64,000 nt of DNA. Origin: a virus. Position numbers and translations under genes: made by a program. Of the stretch, positions 49,701 through 58,601 are shown piece after piece. Numbering within the stretch: position 1 is the first letter of the stretch; every line of letters begins with the position of its first letter. Location of the stretch: the IMG/VR virus record IMGVR_UViG_3300020469_003235, positions 1 through 64,000 of that record; one strand, given 5' to 3'. The notes beneath the pieces are model-generated. The model made no database searches. It saw only the letters and a program-made list of their open reading frames with translations, and was not told the DNA's origin.

Positions 49701-52700
49701 TACTTGACTGAATAAAAAGTGTCCTAATACTTTTCTATAAATTGCTAACTTAGGTGTATTAATAGAACTATCTACAGCATCTCCGTACTTAACAATAGTT
49801 GCTAATACTTCTCCGTCACTGCTGATTCCAAATTGTGTACCAAATTCATATAAATTAGTATCTTGTAATGCACTATCATCACCAATAATAAAGCCTGTAT
49901 CGTTTGGTAAGTACCCATTCAGATCAAGTCCTTCAGTAATTAGTGTCCAATTTGATCCATTCCATGCACCTGCAATAATATTTGTTTGTGCCTGATAAAT
50001 TTGTCCAAGATATTTTACATATTCGCCAGTTTTATAAGTTACAGTTGTACTAAAGTCACCTTTGTAGTCTGTATCTTGTCCTAAAATCCAACCTTTTATT
50101 TTGTCGTATTTTATAACATTAATTCTACCTGGTTGTGTAAATGTTCCGTTGCCTTTGCTTAACAAGTATGCAGTATAAGTTCCGTCATTGTGTGTAACCA
50201 TTTCAACTGTTGCACCTAAATGTCTACTATCTGCCGCATCTGGCATAATATAAACGTTATGTAAATTATAGAAATTACTTGTATTTCTTTCGTAGATAGC
50301 ATATGCACCTTGTCTTGTTAATGCACTTGCTGTACCACTCGAATTTGCAGTAATATTGTAAACTCTTTCCCAATCGTTATTAGTATTGCTTGGAGGATTT
50401 GCATCTCTTGAAATACCCGATTGTTCTACACTGTCATAAATCCAGTATTCAAACCCTTGTAATGTTCTTGCTGAGCCTGGTGTTAAGTTTACATCTTTTT
50501 GTACAACAACAATTGGTCCTGCTGTATCTGATTCTAAATGTCTTGTGTTGACTGTACCAACAAGTCTTACAACGCCTACGCCTTGTGATCCACCGTTAAT
50601 ACTTAAACTTGAAATATCATTATTATCTGAACCAAACTTCCAAGTACCATCAACATTTTTAATCCATAGTCTTAAAGTGTTAAACAGTTTTTCTACTCCT
50701 GCAACTGTCGCTGTTGCAAGTGTGTCATTATCTTGTACTGTATCTCCAATAACAGGAATAAAAGGTTCACCGTAATTAGGATTGAAGTCAGCATCGCCTG
50801 GTGTAGGTGAGCCTCTGTCATCAAATGATGTAAGATTTATTTCCAGCCAACCGTTCCAAATATCATAAACTGTATGTTCTGTTCTGTTTAGATAGTCGTG
50901 TGTTATCTCTGGACTTATTACACCTGGATTTTGTATTAATCCATCTGCTGTTGCATATTCATTAAAGAAAAAGTTGAATGTATTTCCTACTGAAAGACTG
51001 CTTGTTAAAGTTGCTGGTGCTCTAAATACCCATTTGTCTGAAAGTACATTACCGCTATCACCTAAATATGTTAAAGTTTCAATGTAACTTGTTTTTGTAG
51101 GATTCTGATCTGTTAGGTTATCTTGAATTCTAAGTGCATTATCATAATATTTTACACTACGTGATACACCTGTTTTAATAATGTCTTGAATAACAAGATA
51201 TGGTTTAGTTTCAATAGTAGTTGTTGAAGTAAAACTTGCACTCGGTCCAGCAATTTGCCACCAACCGCCTAATAAAGTTTCTTCTTGTTGTACTGCTCTT
51301 TCAAATGCACCTATTTGAATATCACCAACAAATAATGTACCTGTTGACTCAAACAACCCGTTTGCATCTTTAACATAAATTAAACTTCTATTATCACCTG
51401 TAGTATGTACCTTAGTAACAACTGCAACTGCTGTTGCACTACTAATTGTTTCTCCTACACTTGGAATAGCCTGTGTGTTATCAATTAATAATATATCATC
51501 GATTTTTTCTACAATAGCATGTTCGCCATCTAAAAATGCCTTAGTCATTAATGGATCATTATTGAACGGTGTTACACCACTTGGATATCTTGTGTTAATG
51601 TCATTCCATAATAGTTGTAACTTATCGCCTATTTCTGTTCCGTCATATTGTCCTTTAGGTGCTCTAATTAACATGTGATCTGTTAACTCTTCAGGAAAAC
51701 TAAAATTACCTCTTAATATAAAGTATAAGTTGCTGTACACATTATTTTCTAATGTACTAACAAGTGCTTGTACATGAGAACTAAATGTTTGATATTCTAA
51801 ACTTGGATCTTGTGGCTCAACTGTTGTCTTTGCTTGCCAGTATTGATTTGTATATTTTACAGTATCAAATTGTGCGTAAGTAGTAGAACTATTAAAGTCG
51901 CCTTTGTAATAAGACTTAACATTAGAAGCATACGGCATACCAACAATTAACCATTTACCATCTGTGGAAATATTTGTACTTTGACCGAAACTATTTTCAC
52001 CACTTGACATAACCCCTGTTGGAGCGTCAAGTATTTGAGATTGTACAGCCTTAAGATTTTCTGATGCTCTAAAGTATATGTCTACTCTACCATTTTCTGT
52101 TTCGTCTGGTACACCAACTGGAATAATACTGTTAGTTGCGTTTGCACTAATACTTGTTCCAAAGTTTTTATCATCAGTACCTAAAATACCTTCAATACTG
52201 TTACTAAACATTTGTTGTGATTGTGCATATTTGTTTTTATTTTCTACAACCGCCCATCTATTGTTTTCGTCTTGGTCAACCCAAACTCTTTCATTATTAC
52301 TAACATTATCTCTTGTAATTTTTTTATTAACACCATTAAGATCAGCAACCCTTACACTGTTTAACTGTGTAATGAATCCTGAAATTTCTGGTAAGTCTGG
52401 TTGTTCTACTGATGTTGTAGCATAGATAGTGTTAAGACTTGTTCTTTGAACTTTAAAGAATCTATCTACATCACCTGTACCAAGCACACTGATAATATCG
52501 TCTTTTACGAACGGAGGTGCTTTACCTGTTGTAATCTCTATCATACCCGAACTATCCGAGTTTACAATAGAACTTACCTTGAATGGTGTTTCAGTTTGGC
52601 GCAAGACATCCCATGTTTGGCCTTTTTTAGCAACCCAAATATATTTTCCTACATCTATTGTGTTAGGATCAAGTCCAAGTATATCATCATAGTTTGTAAC

Positions 52701-55700
52701 TTTAAATTCAGCGTCTGCGTCAGCAACATATCCTGCTGTCTTAATATATGACTCTTCCTCTGGAATATATTTTGTTGGGAACGGAGCATGATTATAATCG
52801 TCTGGTTTACTGTACACTTCCGATGGAGCATATCTATAAACAAGGTCAGTTAACAACGGGTCAATATTTGGTACTAATTGAAACGGTTGCGGACTTAATC
52901 TAAAGTTGCCTTCGTCCAGTTTATATTCAATTTCTTCAAAGCCACCGTTGGCTCCATATTGTCCAACTTTAAATGCCCATTCTTCAAAAAACTCTAAACT
53001 TGAATTTTCTGTATTTGATAAAGCATCAAACAATTTACTTAATGAATTTACTGTTCCTTTATCTTGGATATATCCTTGATAGAATTTGTATTGTGAAACA
53101 TCATCATTAATAATGTTTTCAATATACTTACGTTTCTGATAACCTGTTAAGTGTTGTGCCAACCGTTGCTGTTCACTGTCAAAATTATCTGTATCTAAAT
53201 CATAAAAGTCTGCAAATTGATTTGCTTTATAATCTAAGTTTGGTACAAGTTCTGCTTTAGGTTTTTCAGGTAATTTATACCAGTCTGTTTCGTCAAATGT
53301 TGTCGACCCTGTAATGTTATATTTTGCACTGTAATAAAATGTTTTGTGCTGAACTACAGAAGCAATATCATAGTCTGTATTTTCTTCCCAATCTTTACAC
53401 ACAACATTATCGTATGTAAATCCAGGAATATTTAAACCACCATTCCAGTCAGTACTTCTATAACCTAATATTTTAATACGTGCTTGTCTGTATCCAGGAC
53501 CTGGATTATAAATTGTGTCATTGAATACTGTTTTGTTATCAATTAAACAAACATGTTCTTTTTGTACAAGTGGTAATTTTAAAAAGTAGATTCCGTCAGC
53601 AGTGTTTTTAAGTTTTAATCCAAACGTGTTTTGATTGCTACGTAATGTATTTGTAAATTCTTCTTTAAGTTTGCCGCCGTCTGCTTTTAATAATGTATAG
53701 TCATAAAAGTTATCAAAGATATTATCTACTACTGCATATGGTCTGCTAAACTGTAGGTTAATAGCACTTGGACTTAGAGTAAGTAATGCACCTTCACTCC
53801 AGTTTTGTGTAGTCCAGAATAAAAATTCTCTTGCACTTAATTCCCAGTTTTCAACTGTTTCAAGTTCTCTGTTAAATCCGCTAAAGTCAAAGCCTTGTTT
53901 TATTAAGTATTGTTCGTAACCTAATATAAAGTCAATAACATCCTGGGTAGTTCTTAGCATTGTACCGTAATTTAATTTACTTGTTGTACTATCAAATGCT
54001 CGTCTTAGAATTCCTTCTCTACCACCTTCCATTGGAAGTTCAACAAGTTTAACAAAATTTTCATCTGTAATAGTTTGGAAACTTCCTGAATTTTGTACAC
54101 GGAAAAAGTTAGTAGAAACTCGTATAATTTGTCCTGCTTGGTAACGTTCTCCTGGCACCCATTCTAAGAAGTTTTCACTAACACCACCTACGTTAATAAC
54201 TGGATCAGCGGAACGTTCAATATGTTTGTAATAGTCAAAGTATGGTTTGCTTTTGTCATAACCTTTAACAACAAATCCTGCTGTGCGTTTTTCAATAATT
54301 ACACCACTGTAAGAAACAGTGTCAACTGGAGAACTTGTGTTTAGAATAATTTTATAATTTTCTTCTGGTACAAAAACATTTCCTTTATTATTAGGAGTTC
54401 TTGAATCAAGTAATAACTTAAACTTATTTTTTTCAGTAAAGCCACCTATCTTAAATCCAAGTTGTACTGCAAGGCTCTTAACGTTCTCTTTATATGCTTT
54501 ATTAAGTTTAGTTACGTCTGCATTAATATAGTTGAAAATATAGTTAATTAGACCCGCTGTAGTTACACGAGTAGTATCTTCTACAGTGTTAGGGAATATT
54601 AAACTCTTAGGCTCTAAACGTTTATCAGTTGACGAATAAACAATGCCGCCTGCTGGATTACGTTTAATTCTTGATCTATCAAAGCCAACGCCCATTACCT
54701 TAGCAGGTTGATGGATTAAAAATGCTGTTAGTAATGCAAATGGATATTCTGCACTTCTACGCCATGCACTTTCTACAGGTGATTCGTCGCCAAACACAAA
54801 TGAGTTATTTGTTTCAGGAACAATAAGTCCTTGTGCATATCCGCTTTCGTATGGACTTATTAAATTACCTTGACCATCTACAGGAATGTATTTTGTTAAA
54901 TCTTTTCTTTTATAATTTGTTTTGTATCTAATAGGATTATTAGGCTCACGTACTAACCCCTTCTCAAGGTCTTCCCAAAGAATTAAATTTTCTTTTGTGT
55001 AAGGTGCTGGGCCATATACTGTTTCCCACCAAGTTGGTTGATCTATATATCCTAAAACTTTCCACGGAGTTGTGTGCGGAGTATCTGTACTTAGATAGTC
55101 TTTATAAATTGCTCTCCAAAAACCTGGTAAAGGTGCACCGTCTGGATCAGCCATTATAGAGTAATTCCATGTAAACGAATTTGCTCTATCGTAGAATGAT
55201 ATATCTGTATAATCAGGATCACCTGCAATGCTTAACCATTCAACAAAGTCAGTAATAGTAACTTCGTCTGCATCAAGTCTTGTGAATCCTGTGTCTCTTG
55301 TTTTATGTCCAAGGAAACTATCAATATCAAATATGTTAATATCGTAATTTACTTTAACATTATTATAAATTCTTTTTTCAATTTCTAATAGAATGTCATC
55401 TCTATAATCTTGGTATGCTTTAGTAACACTACCATCATGCCCTTTGATAAGCACACGCGGTGTACTATACGTGTTGTCAGTAAATATTACTGGTTTGTGT
55501 AACGGATATAATCCTAACTTTGTTGGTGTAGGTGGAATAAACGAAGCGTCTGTTGATTCGTATTCATAAATTGTGATAGTGTCATCTACAGCAAGAACAA
55601 AATCATTACTAATTTGAATAAAGCCTTCTGATGTAAATGTATAATCTTGTCCATGTAACATCTGTACATTATTGTGATATACATAAACTGCTTTAGCACT

Positions 55701-58601
55701 AACTGTTGTTAAATCAAATGGTGTTGTTAAACTATAAAATTTATTACCTGAATCTGTAACAGTAAATTCACGCTTGTTATTAGCACCTGACCCAATCATG
55801 TCTGTCCAGTAAAATGCTGTTTGCTTTGATTTCTCAGATTGCCATTTTGCAATTACTTTATCAGTTAAGTATTGTGCTGATCCGTCTAAGCCTAATTTTT
55901 CTGAAATATCTACTATTGCTCTTTTAAACTTTGCGTATTCTTTTCTTGCAAATCTAAGTGCTTTTACAATATTATAATCTTTGTTTGTAATGTGATACAA
56001 CGACAATGGAATAGTACCCGAGTGTTGTACAAATTTTGTACCAAGTTTTGCAAGTCCGCCTAAGTTACGTAAGTTACTTGGTCCTGGAAAAGCCCCTTCA
56101 AACCCGTTAACGTTACTAATAATAGTGCTTACATGGTCAATTACTTCTCCGTATGTAAAGGTACTAATGTTTTCATTAAGTGGATTATTCTGCAAGTTAA
56201 TCGGAAACTCGTATTTTCCGTTTTCGTTTTTGTCTGCTTCACTTGTAGTATGGATTATTAAGTTATCGCCATTTTTTAGAGGAGTAACAAACTGTACATA
56301 AGCAATGCCGTTTTGTCTATTTAATGACCAAGCACTTTGTCTTACATTGTTTACAAATACTTGTACATCTAAATTATTTAAATCGCCACTTCTGTCATAT
56401 ACATCAATTGCAAAGGTATTGTTTTGTCCGTCGACCATATATTGACGTACAACTTTTTGTATACTATCTGCATCTGCCTTTTCCCAACCACTTACATTTG
56501 TATAAGTGTTTAGTCCTGTATATTTTCTTAGAGTAGACGAATCTGTATTTTGTGTATAATCTTTTTGTGCAAGTTGATATGTAAAAGAATCTGTTAACAA
56601 ATCAAAGTTAAAAACAATATCTCCACTGTTTTCAATATTTCTATAAGTTAAAGGTAATCCTATTACAGGATCATTAGCACCCGATCCTTGTTTATAACTA
56701 AACAAACAAGTACCTGTAAATGTATTTGCATTATACGTATCAAAACTTACATCAGTAATATCATAAAGATTAAATTTAGGTTTCTGATTTGTTTTTAGTT
56801 TGTCTTGTGCTTTGATCCATTTAGTACCATTGTACCAATAAATTTTACCTTGGTTAACTGTACCGCCTGCAACTAATACTGTTTCATTTTCTAAAGGAGT
56901 AGTATCTGTTTCATCTTGCAACGCAATTTGTCTTTGACCGTTGTGTGTGATAAATTTTACTTTGTAAATTCTACCATTAACTCTAATGTCAGGATCTTTA
57001 GTGAAAAGTATACGTAATCCTTCTGTAACTTCAACACCGTCAATGTTATAACCTTCACTGCCCTCAATAGTACTAAACACGTCACCGGTAAAGTCGTCAA
57101 TTAAATCAACGTTTGTTTTCTTCATACTACCAAAATTGTATAAACGTAATCCTGCGTTGAATTCAATAATAGGACGTTTAGCACGTTGCGTTTGATCTAA
57201 CGCAATCTCTGTGCCATTTGCTATAGCAGTTTTTTCAATAGTGTCTTTGTGGAACCAACGATTGTGTCTACTCCATTGGTTACCGTCAATACTTGCTCTA
57301 TTAATTGTAATGTAGTCTTGTTCTTTAGGATAGTTAAGTGCTTGTCCGAAAGGTAACTTATCAAAGTTTTCTGTATCAAATGGTACAAATATATTTGAAC
57401 TGTATGCTCCAGTAATTTCAAGATCTGCTTTGTTAATTAGTTGTATAGATTCACCAACTCCTTCAACATACCAATATCCTTCGCTATACTTTGCTGGTGT
57501 TACATCACCTAAAAACTCTACTAACATACCATTGGATAAATCAGTATCTGTTCTTGTTGTATAAGTTAACTTTTGTAGAATTTCTTTTTCTACATCTATC
57601 TCTGTATTTTCTAAAATATTATAAAGTGTAACTAAGCCTGATGTGTTTACATCATTTTGACTGATATAAAATAATGTATCAGGTGCATCAAGTGGCACTG
57701 TAAATTTAAGTGTGCCTTTTTCTACATACACTGTTGCTGATTCTACACCGTCGGTATAAATTGTAGAGATATTATCTCCGTCCTTGAATCCAGTTATACC
57801 GCCTTCGACAGGCTCTACTATGTATTCACCTGTGTCGTAGCCATCGGTGTCATATAATTCTGCTTCAAACTTACCAGATGCCAACACACCTTCAACTGTC
57901 TCAGTTATAATCGCTTGTCCTGGAGTAAATGCTCTATTGGTTGCAAATGCTATTGGATGTCCAGGTGTATCAATCTCGAATATGTAAGTTTGACCTTTGT
58001 AAAGTTTTAGAGTAGGATTTTGTGTTAAACCTGTTGGGGTAAATTTATACGCTACGTTGTCATCATTTTCCTCCACGGATACTTTAAAAGTAGATACAAT
58101 TTCTTTGTTCTGTCCAAAGATAGGTAATACTTGTGGTCCTGCTGGAAGCCAATAGTATTCTCTAAAGTTTGTAAACTTATCCCAATCAACATGTGGTTGC
58201 CACGCATAATATTCTTGTGCGTTAATTTTACTATGATCAGGATTTCTATTACCAAACGCTCTTAGTTGGTTTATGTAATCATTATAGTCTTTGTAAAAGT
58301 CAACATTGTCAACATTGTCTTTTAAAACAACTGCTGGTTCTAATTGATAATTTTGTCTTTGGTCTGAAACGTCATTAACATAGTTGTCTGCTGACTGAAC
58401 TGCTTTTGCGTCTCTACGGCCATAGTAAGAATTAAGTTTTTCAACTTCTCCTGGATTCATAAACTGATCCAGTGTACTTGTTAAAAACTTTTTATTTGCT
58501 GGTGTTCTAAAATACTTAGGTAAGTGGCTTAGGCTTGTTCGATTTTCGCCATCGTCGTTTGGACCAATTGGAATATCATTCTGGTCATTATCGTAAGCCA
58601 T
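43743..58601 (-). CDS. Giant virion structural protein (4952 aa)
   Basis: One uninterrupted frame of 4952 residues fills 14.9 kb, in the place where T4 has gp7/gp8 and other baseplate genes. The N-terminus has SLSHLPKYFRTPANKKFLTS, followed by long alpha/beta sections. At about residues 2140-2230 and 2915-3140 there are FG-GAP-like repeats (FGQSTNISTDGKWLIVGMPY; YGSSVTVSNDGRFIAVGAPK), as in beta-propellers. About 1480-1510, 1735-1775, 2235-2260 and 2847-2885 show aromatic chitin-binding-like units (YKTGEYVKYLGQIYQAQ). About 3910-3980 shows GYENAPGVEFVGGGGTGA repeats, and the last 1000 residues show repeats of the IGDGSTTVFSYN kind. It is probably a baseplate-periphery or adhesin protein; no enzyme motif was seen. 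Confidence 0.85.
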   Translation of the reverse strand: MAYDNDQNDIPIGPNDDGENRTSLSHLPKYFRTPANKKFLTSTLDQFMNPGEVEKLNSYYGRRDAKAVQSADNYVNDVSDQRQNYQLEPAVVLKDNVDNVDFYKDYNDYINQLRAFGNRNPDHSKINAQEYYAWQPHVDWDKFTNFREYYWLPAGPQVLPIFGQNKEIVSTFKVSVEENDDNVAYKFTPTGLTQNPTLKLYKGQTYIFEIDTPGHPIAFATNRAFTPGQAIITETVEGVLASGKFEAELYDTDGYDTGEYIVEPVEGGITGFKDGDNISTIYTDGVESATVYVEKGTLKFTVPLDAPDTLFYISQNDVNTSGLVTLYNILENTEIDVEKEILQKLTYTTRTDTDLSNGMLVEFLGDVTPAKYSEGYWYVEGVGESIQLINKADLEITGAYSSNIFVPFDTENFDKLPFGQALNYPKEQDYITINRASIDGNQWSRHNRWFHKDTIEKTAIANGTEIALDQTQRAKRPIIEFNAGLRLYNFGSMKKTNVDLIDDFTGDVFSTIEGSEGYNIDGVEVTEGLRILFTKDPDIRVNGRIYKVKFITHNGQRQIALQDETDTTPLENETVLVAGGTVNQGKIYWYNGTKWIKAQDKLKTNQKPKFNLYDITDVSFDTYNANTFTGTCLFSYKQGSGANDPVIGLPLTYRNIENSGDIVFNFDLLTDSFTYQLAQKDYTQNTDSSTLRKYTGLNTYTNVSGWEKADADSIQKVVRQYMVDGQNNTFAIDVYDRSGDLNNLDVQVFVNNVRQSAWSLNRQNGIAYVQFVTPLKNGDNLIIHTTSEADKNENGKYEFPINLQNNPLNENISTFTYGEVIDHVSTIISNVNGFEGAFPGPSNLRNLGGLAKLGTKFVQHSGTIPLSLYHITNKDYNIVKALRFARKEYAKFKRAIVDISEKLGLDGSAQYLTDKVIAKWQSEKSKQTAFYWTDMIGSGANNKREFTVTDSGNKFYSLTTPFDLTTVSAKAVYVYHNNVQMLHGQDYTFTSEGFIQISNDFVLAVDDTITIYEYESTDASFIPPTPTKLGLYPLHKPVIFTDNTYSTPRVLIKGHDGSVTKAYQDYRDDILLEIEKRIYNNVKVNYDINIFDIDSFLGHKTRDTGFTRLDADEVTITDFVEWLSIAGDPDYTDISFYDRANSFTWNYSIMADPDGAPLPGFWRAIYKDYLSTDTPHTTPWKVLGYIDQPTWWETVYGPAPYTKENLILWEDLEKGLVREPNNPIRYKTNYKRKDLTKYIPVDGQGNLISPYESGYAQGLIVPETNNSFVFGDESPVESAWRRSAEYPFALLTAFLIHQPAKVMGVGFDRSRIKRNPAGGIVYSSTDKRLEPKSLIFPNTVEDTTRVTTAGLINYIFNYINADVTKLNKAYKENVKSLAVQLGFKIGGFTEKNKFKLLLDSRTPNNKGNVFVPEENYKIILNTSSPVDTVSYSGVIIEKRTAGFVVKGYDKSKPYFDYYKHIERSADPVINVGGVSENFLEWVPGERYQAGQIIRVSTNFFRVQNSGSFQTITDENFVKLVELPMEGGREGILRRAFDSTTSKLNYGTMLRTTQDVIDFILGYEQYLIKQGFDFSGFNRELETVENWELSAREFLFWTTQNWSEGALLTLSPSAINLQFSRPYAVVDNIFDNFYDYTLLKADGGKLKEEFTNTLRSNQNTFGLKLKNTADGIYFLKLPLVQKEHVCLIDNKTVFNDTIYNPGPGYRQARIKILGYRSTDWNGGLNIPGFTYDNVVCKDWEENTDYDIASVVQHKTFYYSAKYNITGSTTFDETDWYKLPEKPKAELVPNLDYKANQFADFYDLDTDNFDSEQQRLAQHLTGYQKRKYIENIINDDVSQYKFYQGYIQDKGTVNSLSKLFDALSNTENSSLEFFEEWAFKVGQYGANGGFEEIEYKLDEGNFRLSPQPFQLVPNIDPLLTDLVYRYAPSEVYSKPDDYNHAPFPTKYIPEEESYIKTAGYVADADAEFKVTNYDDILGLDPNTIDVGKYIWVAKKGQTWDVLRQTETPFKVSSIVNSDSSGMIEITTGKAPPFVKDDIISVLGTGDVDRFFKVQRTSLNTIYATTSVEQPDLPEISGFITQLNSVRVADLNGVNKKITRDNVSNNERVWVDQDENNRWAVVENKNKYAQSQQMFSNSIEGILGTDDKNFGTSISANATNSIIPVGVPDETENGRVDIYFRASENLKAVQSQILDAPTGVMSSGENSFGQSTNISTDGKWLIVGMPYASNVKSYYKGDFNSSTTYAQFDTVKYTNQYWQAKTTVEPQDPSLEYQTFSSHVQALVSTLENNVYSNLYFILRGNFSFPEELTDHMLIRAPKGQYDGTEIGDKLQLLWNDINTRYPSGVTPFNNDPLMTKAFLDGEHAIVEKIDDILLIDNTQAIPSVGETISSATAVAVVTKVHTTGDNRSLIYVKDANGLFESTGTLFVGDIQIGAFERAVQQEETLLGGWWQIAGPSASFTSTTTIETKPYLVIQDIIKTGVSRSVKYYDNALRIQDNLTDQNPTKTSYIETLTYLGDSGNVLSDKWVFRAPATLTSSLSVGNTFNFFFNEYATADGLIQNPGVISPEITHDYLNRTEHTVYDIWNGWLEINLTSFDDRGSPTPGDADFNPNYGEPFIPVIGDTVQDNDTLATATVAGVEKLFNTLRLWIKNVDGTWKFGSDNNDISSLSINGGSQGVGVVRLVGTVNTRHLESDTAGPIVVVQKDVNLTPGSARTLQGFEYWIYDSVEQSGISRDANPPSNTNNDWERVYNITANSSGTASALTRQGAYAIYERNTSNFYNLHNVYIMPDAADSRHLGATVEMVTHNDGTYTAYLLSKGNGTFTQPGRINVIKYDKIKGWILGQDTDYKGDFSTTVTYKTGEYVKYLGQIYQAQTNIIAGAWNGSNWTLITEGLDLNGYLPNDTGFIIGDDSALQDTNLYEFGTQFGISSDGEVLATIVKYGDAVDSSINTPKLAIYRKVLGHFLFSQVIDAYADGIGYGSSVTVSNDGRFIAVGAPKYSAEYVNQGTVFIYESVNGTFQQVQHLVGPQGIANEKFGSVVKYGTDRIAVHSAGGDLTSITGFDGGITAFDNGTTLFNTSLIDTGEVFVYELLGNRYVYADKLKFADSKALYFGRTMFINGNHIYIGIPTYSRDDNNSRGTVIDYRSNPNTKLWEKIRSERPLVDLSRFKGISLYDKNTNQVTEYIDYIDPAQGKIAGTAETELTFKTTYDPSTYNIATDTTVVKDETMFDTTNNVGKLWWDIDAVRFINPYSNTGNIFTTSNTMNSVFPGTEVEIYEWVESDLLPSEWDEQADTESGLVEGISGKSKYGDNAYSSRRVYDDEAQKFTLYYYYWVRNKKTTPNVPGRTISAADVQELIRDPSGAGLKFATMLDKNEWTLHNLQSSITGNDTILKFAYWNIEETDKNVHNQYKIITDGLETSVPKTDLERKWFDSLIGFDEQGRPVPDRELTTKDRYGILNEPRQTMFVNRIEALKQLVERVNTSLKQKILIDDFDLSDLETNDPIPTVASRKFDRQIDSDSELQFVPVGRLKQATVSLTIQDGKVLRADVTEQGYGYKTVPTVAITTVSGTGAEVSLTMNNVGQITGATVIKSGTNYAQTDTIRIRPFTVLTTTDTTYENKWSLYEYVGGTVIWNRIKSQRYDVKPYWSYIDWYATGYNALTKADYVIDETYKLESLQDTFGNIIKINNVGSGGWLLLEKVDSQANVDYTVNYKTIGRQNATIELGKSLYDYSEELIGYDSFGYDDSAFDLQPIDEMRIILKALRDKIFVDELAIEYNKLFFAQMRYILSEQKFVDWMFKTSFIKAKHNIGSLRKDITFNNDFLESYEEYVKEVKPYKSKIREYLSTYEGKDTASSMVTDFDLSPIYSDIAGKIIPQTVRVVDDELQSASLLNTYPSKHWKDNASFKIKSVDIFDAGSGYENAPGVEFVGGGGTGAKATAYVGGGKITEIKIDNAGQGYVSAPTIVLNGAVADGGKVGKASAIIGNSNLRTTHMTVKFDRVTGTFFITTLAETETFVGTGGKYNFKLKWPMDVKTDQVSVTVDGIEVLQSGYNVLNIIDSVGRTHERSIGQVTFTTPPANNSNISISYKKEISLLTAQDRINLFYNPTTGQLANDLGQLMDGIDYGGVQVKSFTFGGGSGWGTEGWFTGAYDSYDNTYEDEVIRLDGSTISVTLSKPLENGVEYNVYLNGTRIDDPNYPSSPTNPNARTTTLTGDGTTQTIFLDNDGLDINGINSPGADDVLIFRKNTSDGSFVPDPRAYDTLVQGGDLAYASATGINPEEINIDGDGFVTQLTSKGPEEQIPGQVLDTLDMKIYDRVGSGASVIESVSYIGDGSTTVFSYNGIPQSKDALLVKVNNIIALQSTYTVDYKNKTVTMASAPALNQRINVISMSGNGDKILDLDTFTGDGSTIQFVTNVDWREDINSIVTVNGEKPSYVLETTDSSYDTANKAVITFGAAPADEAVINFGIYASDAQTFSEIKTDNLIADGSSASYELSTTPFSSLPASHNIIVRVGDNILNAGYNESFTIDNRVEYQLRNWQQPGGTLGADDIIVLLNGNALTYTSDFIFRPANSSVEIFENVAQAGDKLDIFVTTDGQYTVAGNVLTLDTVPTIDTTIKVTHFSKHDIQEINRKNFDIVTRTTIDFESAADIEYNHLLAGLIKLERQTVDAEYVWIVVNGKLQTPSVDYKVTDDQLFVRMAQPLTANDVVEVIQFSETGPTVSKFGWRVFKDMLNRTVYKRLGDNNKYRLVQDLKPFDKEIIVDNPDSMFVPDKTTNTPGVIFINGERIEYMVKDSNSLTQLRRGTFGTGVKDIHQTGDEIFDQGFQQTVPYQDKTLINTYIGDGSSTEYLLDWTPTKGVDEFEVFAGGKRLRKRDIAMFDATVAQDSPEGDITAQAEFSVSGNILTLITAPADGVRVTVVRKVGKTWNDSGKTLGKTKNAIAQFLRAEEVDLPK

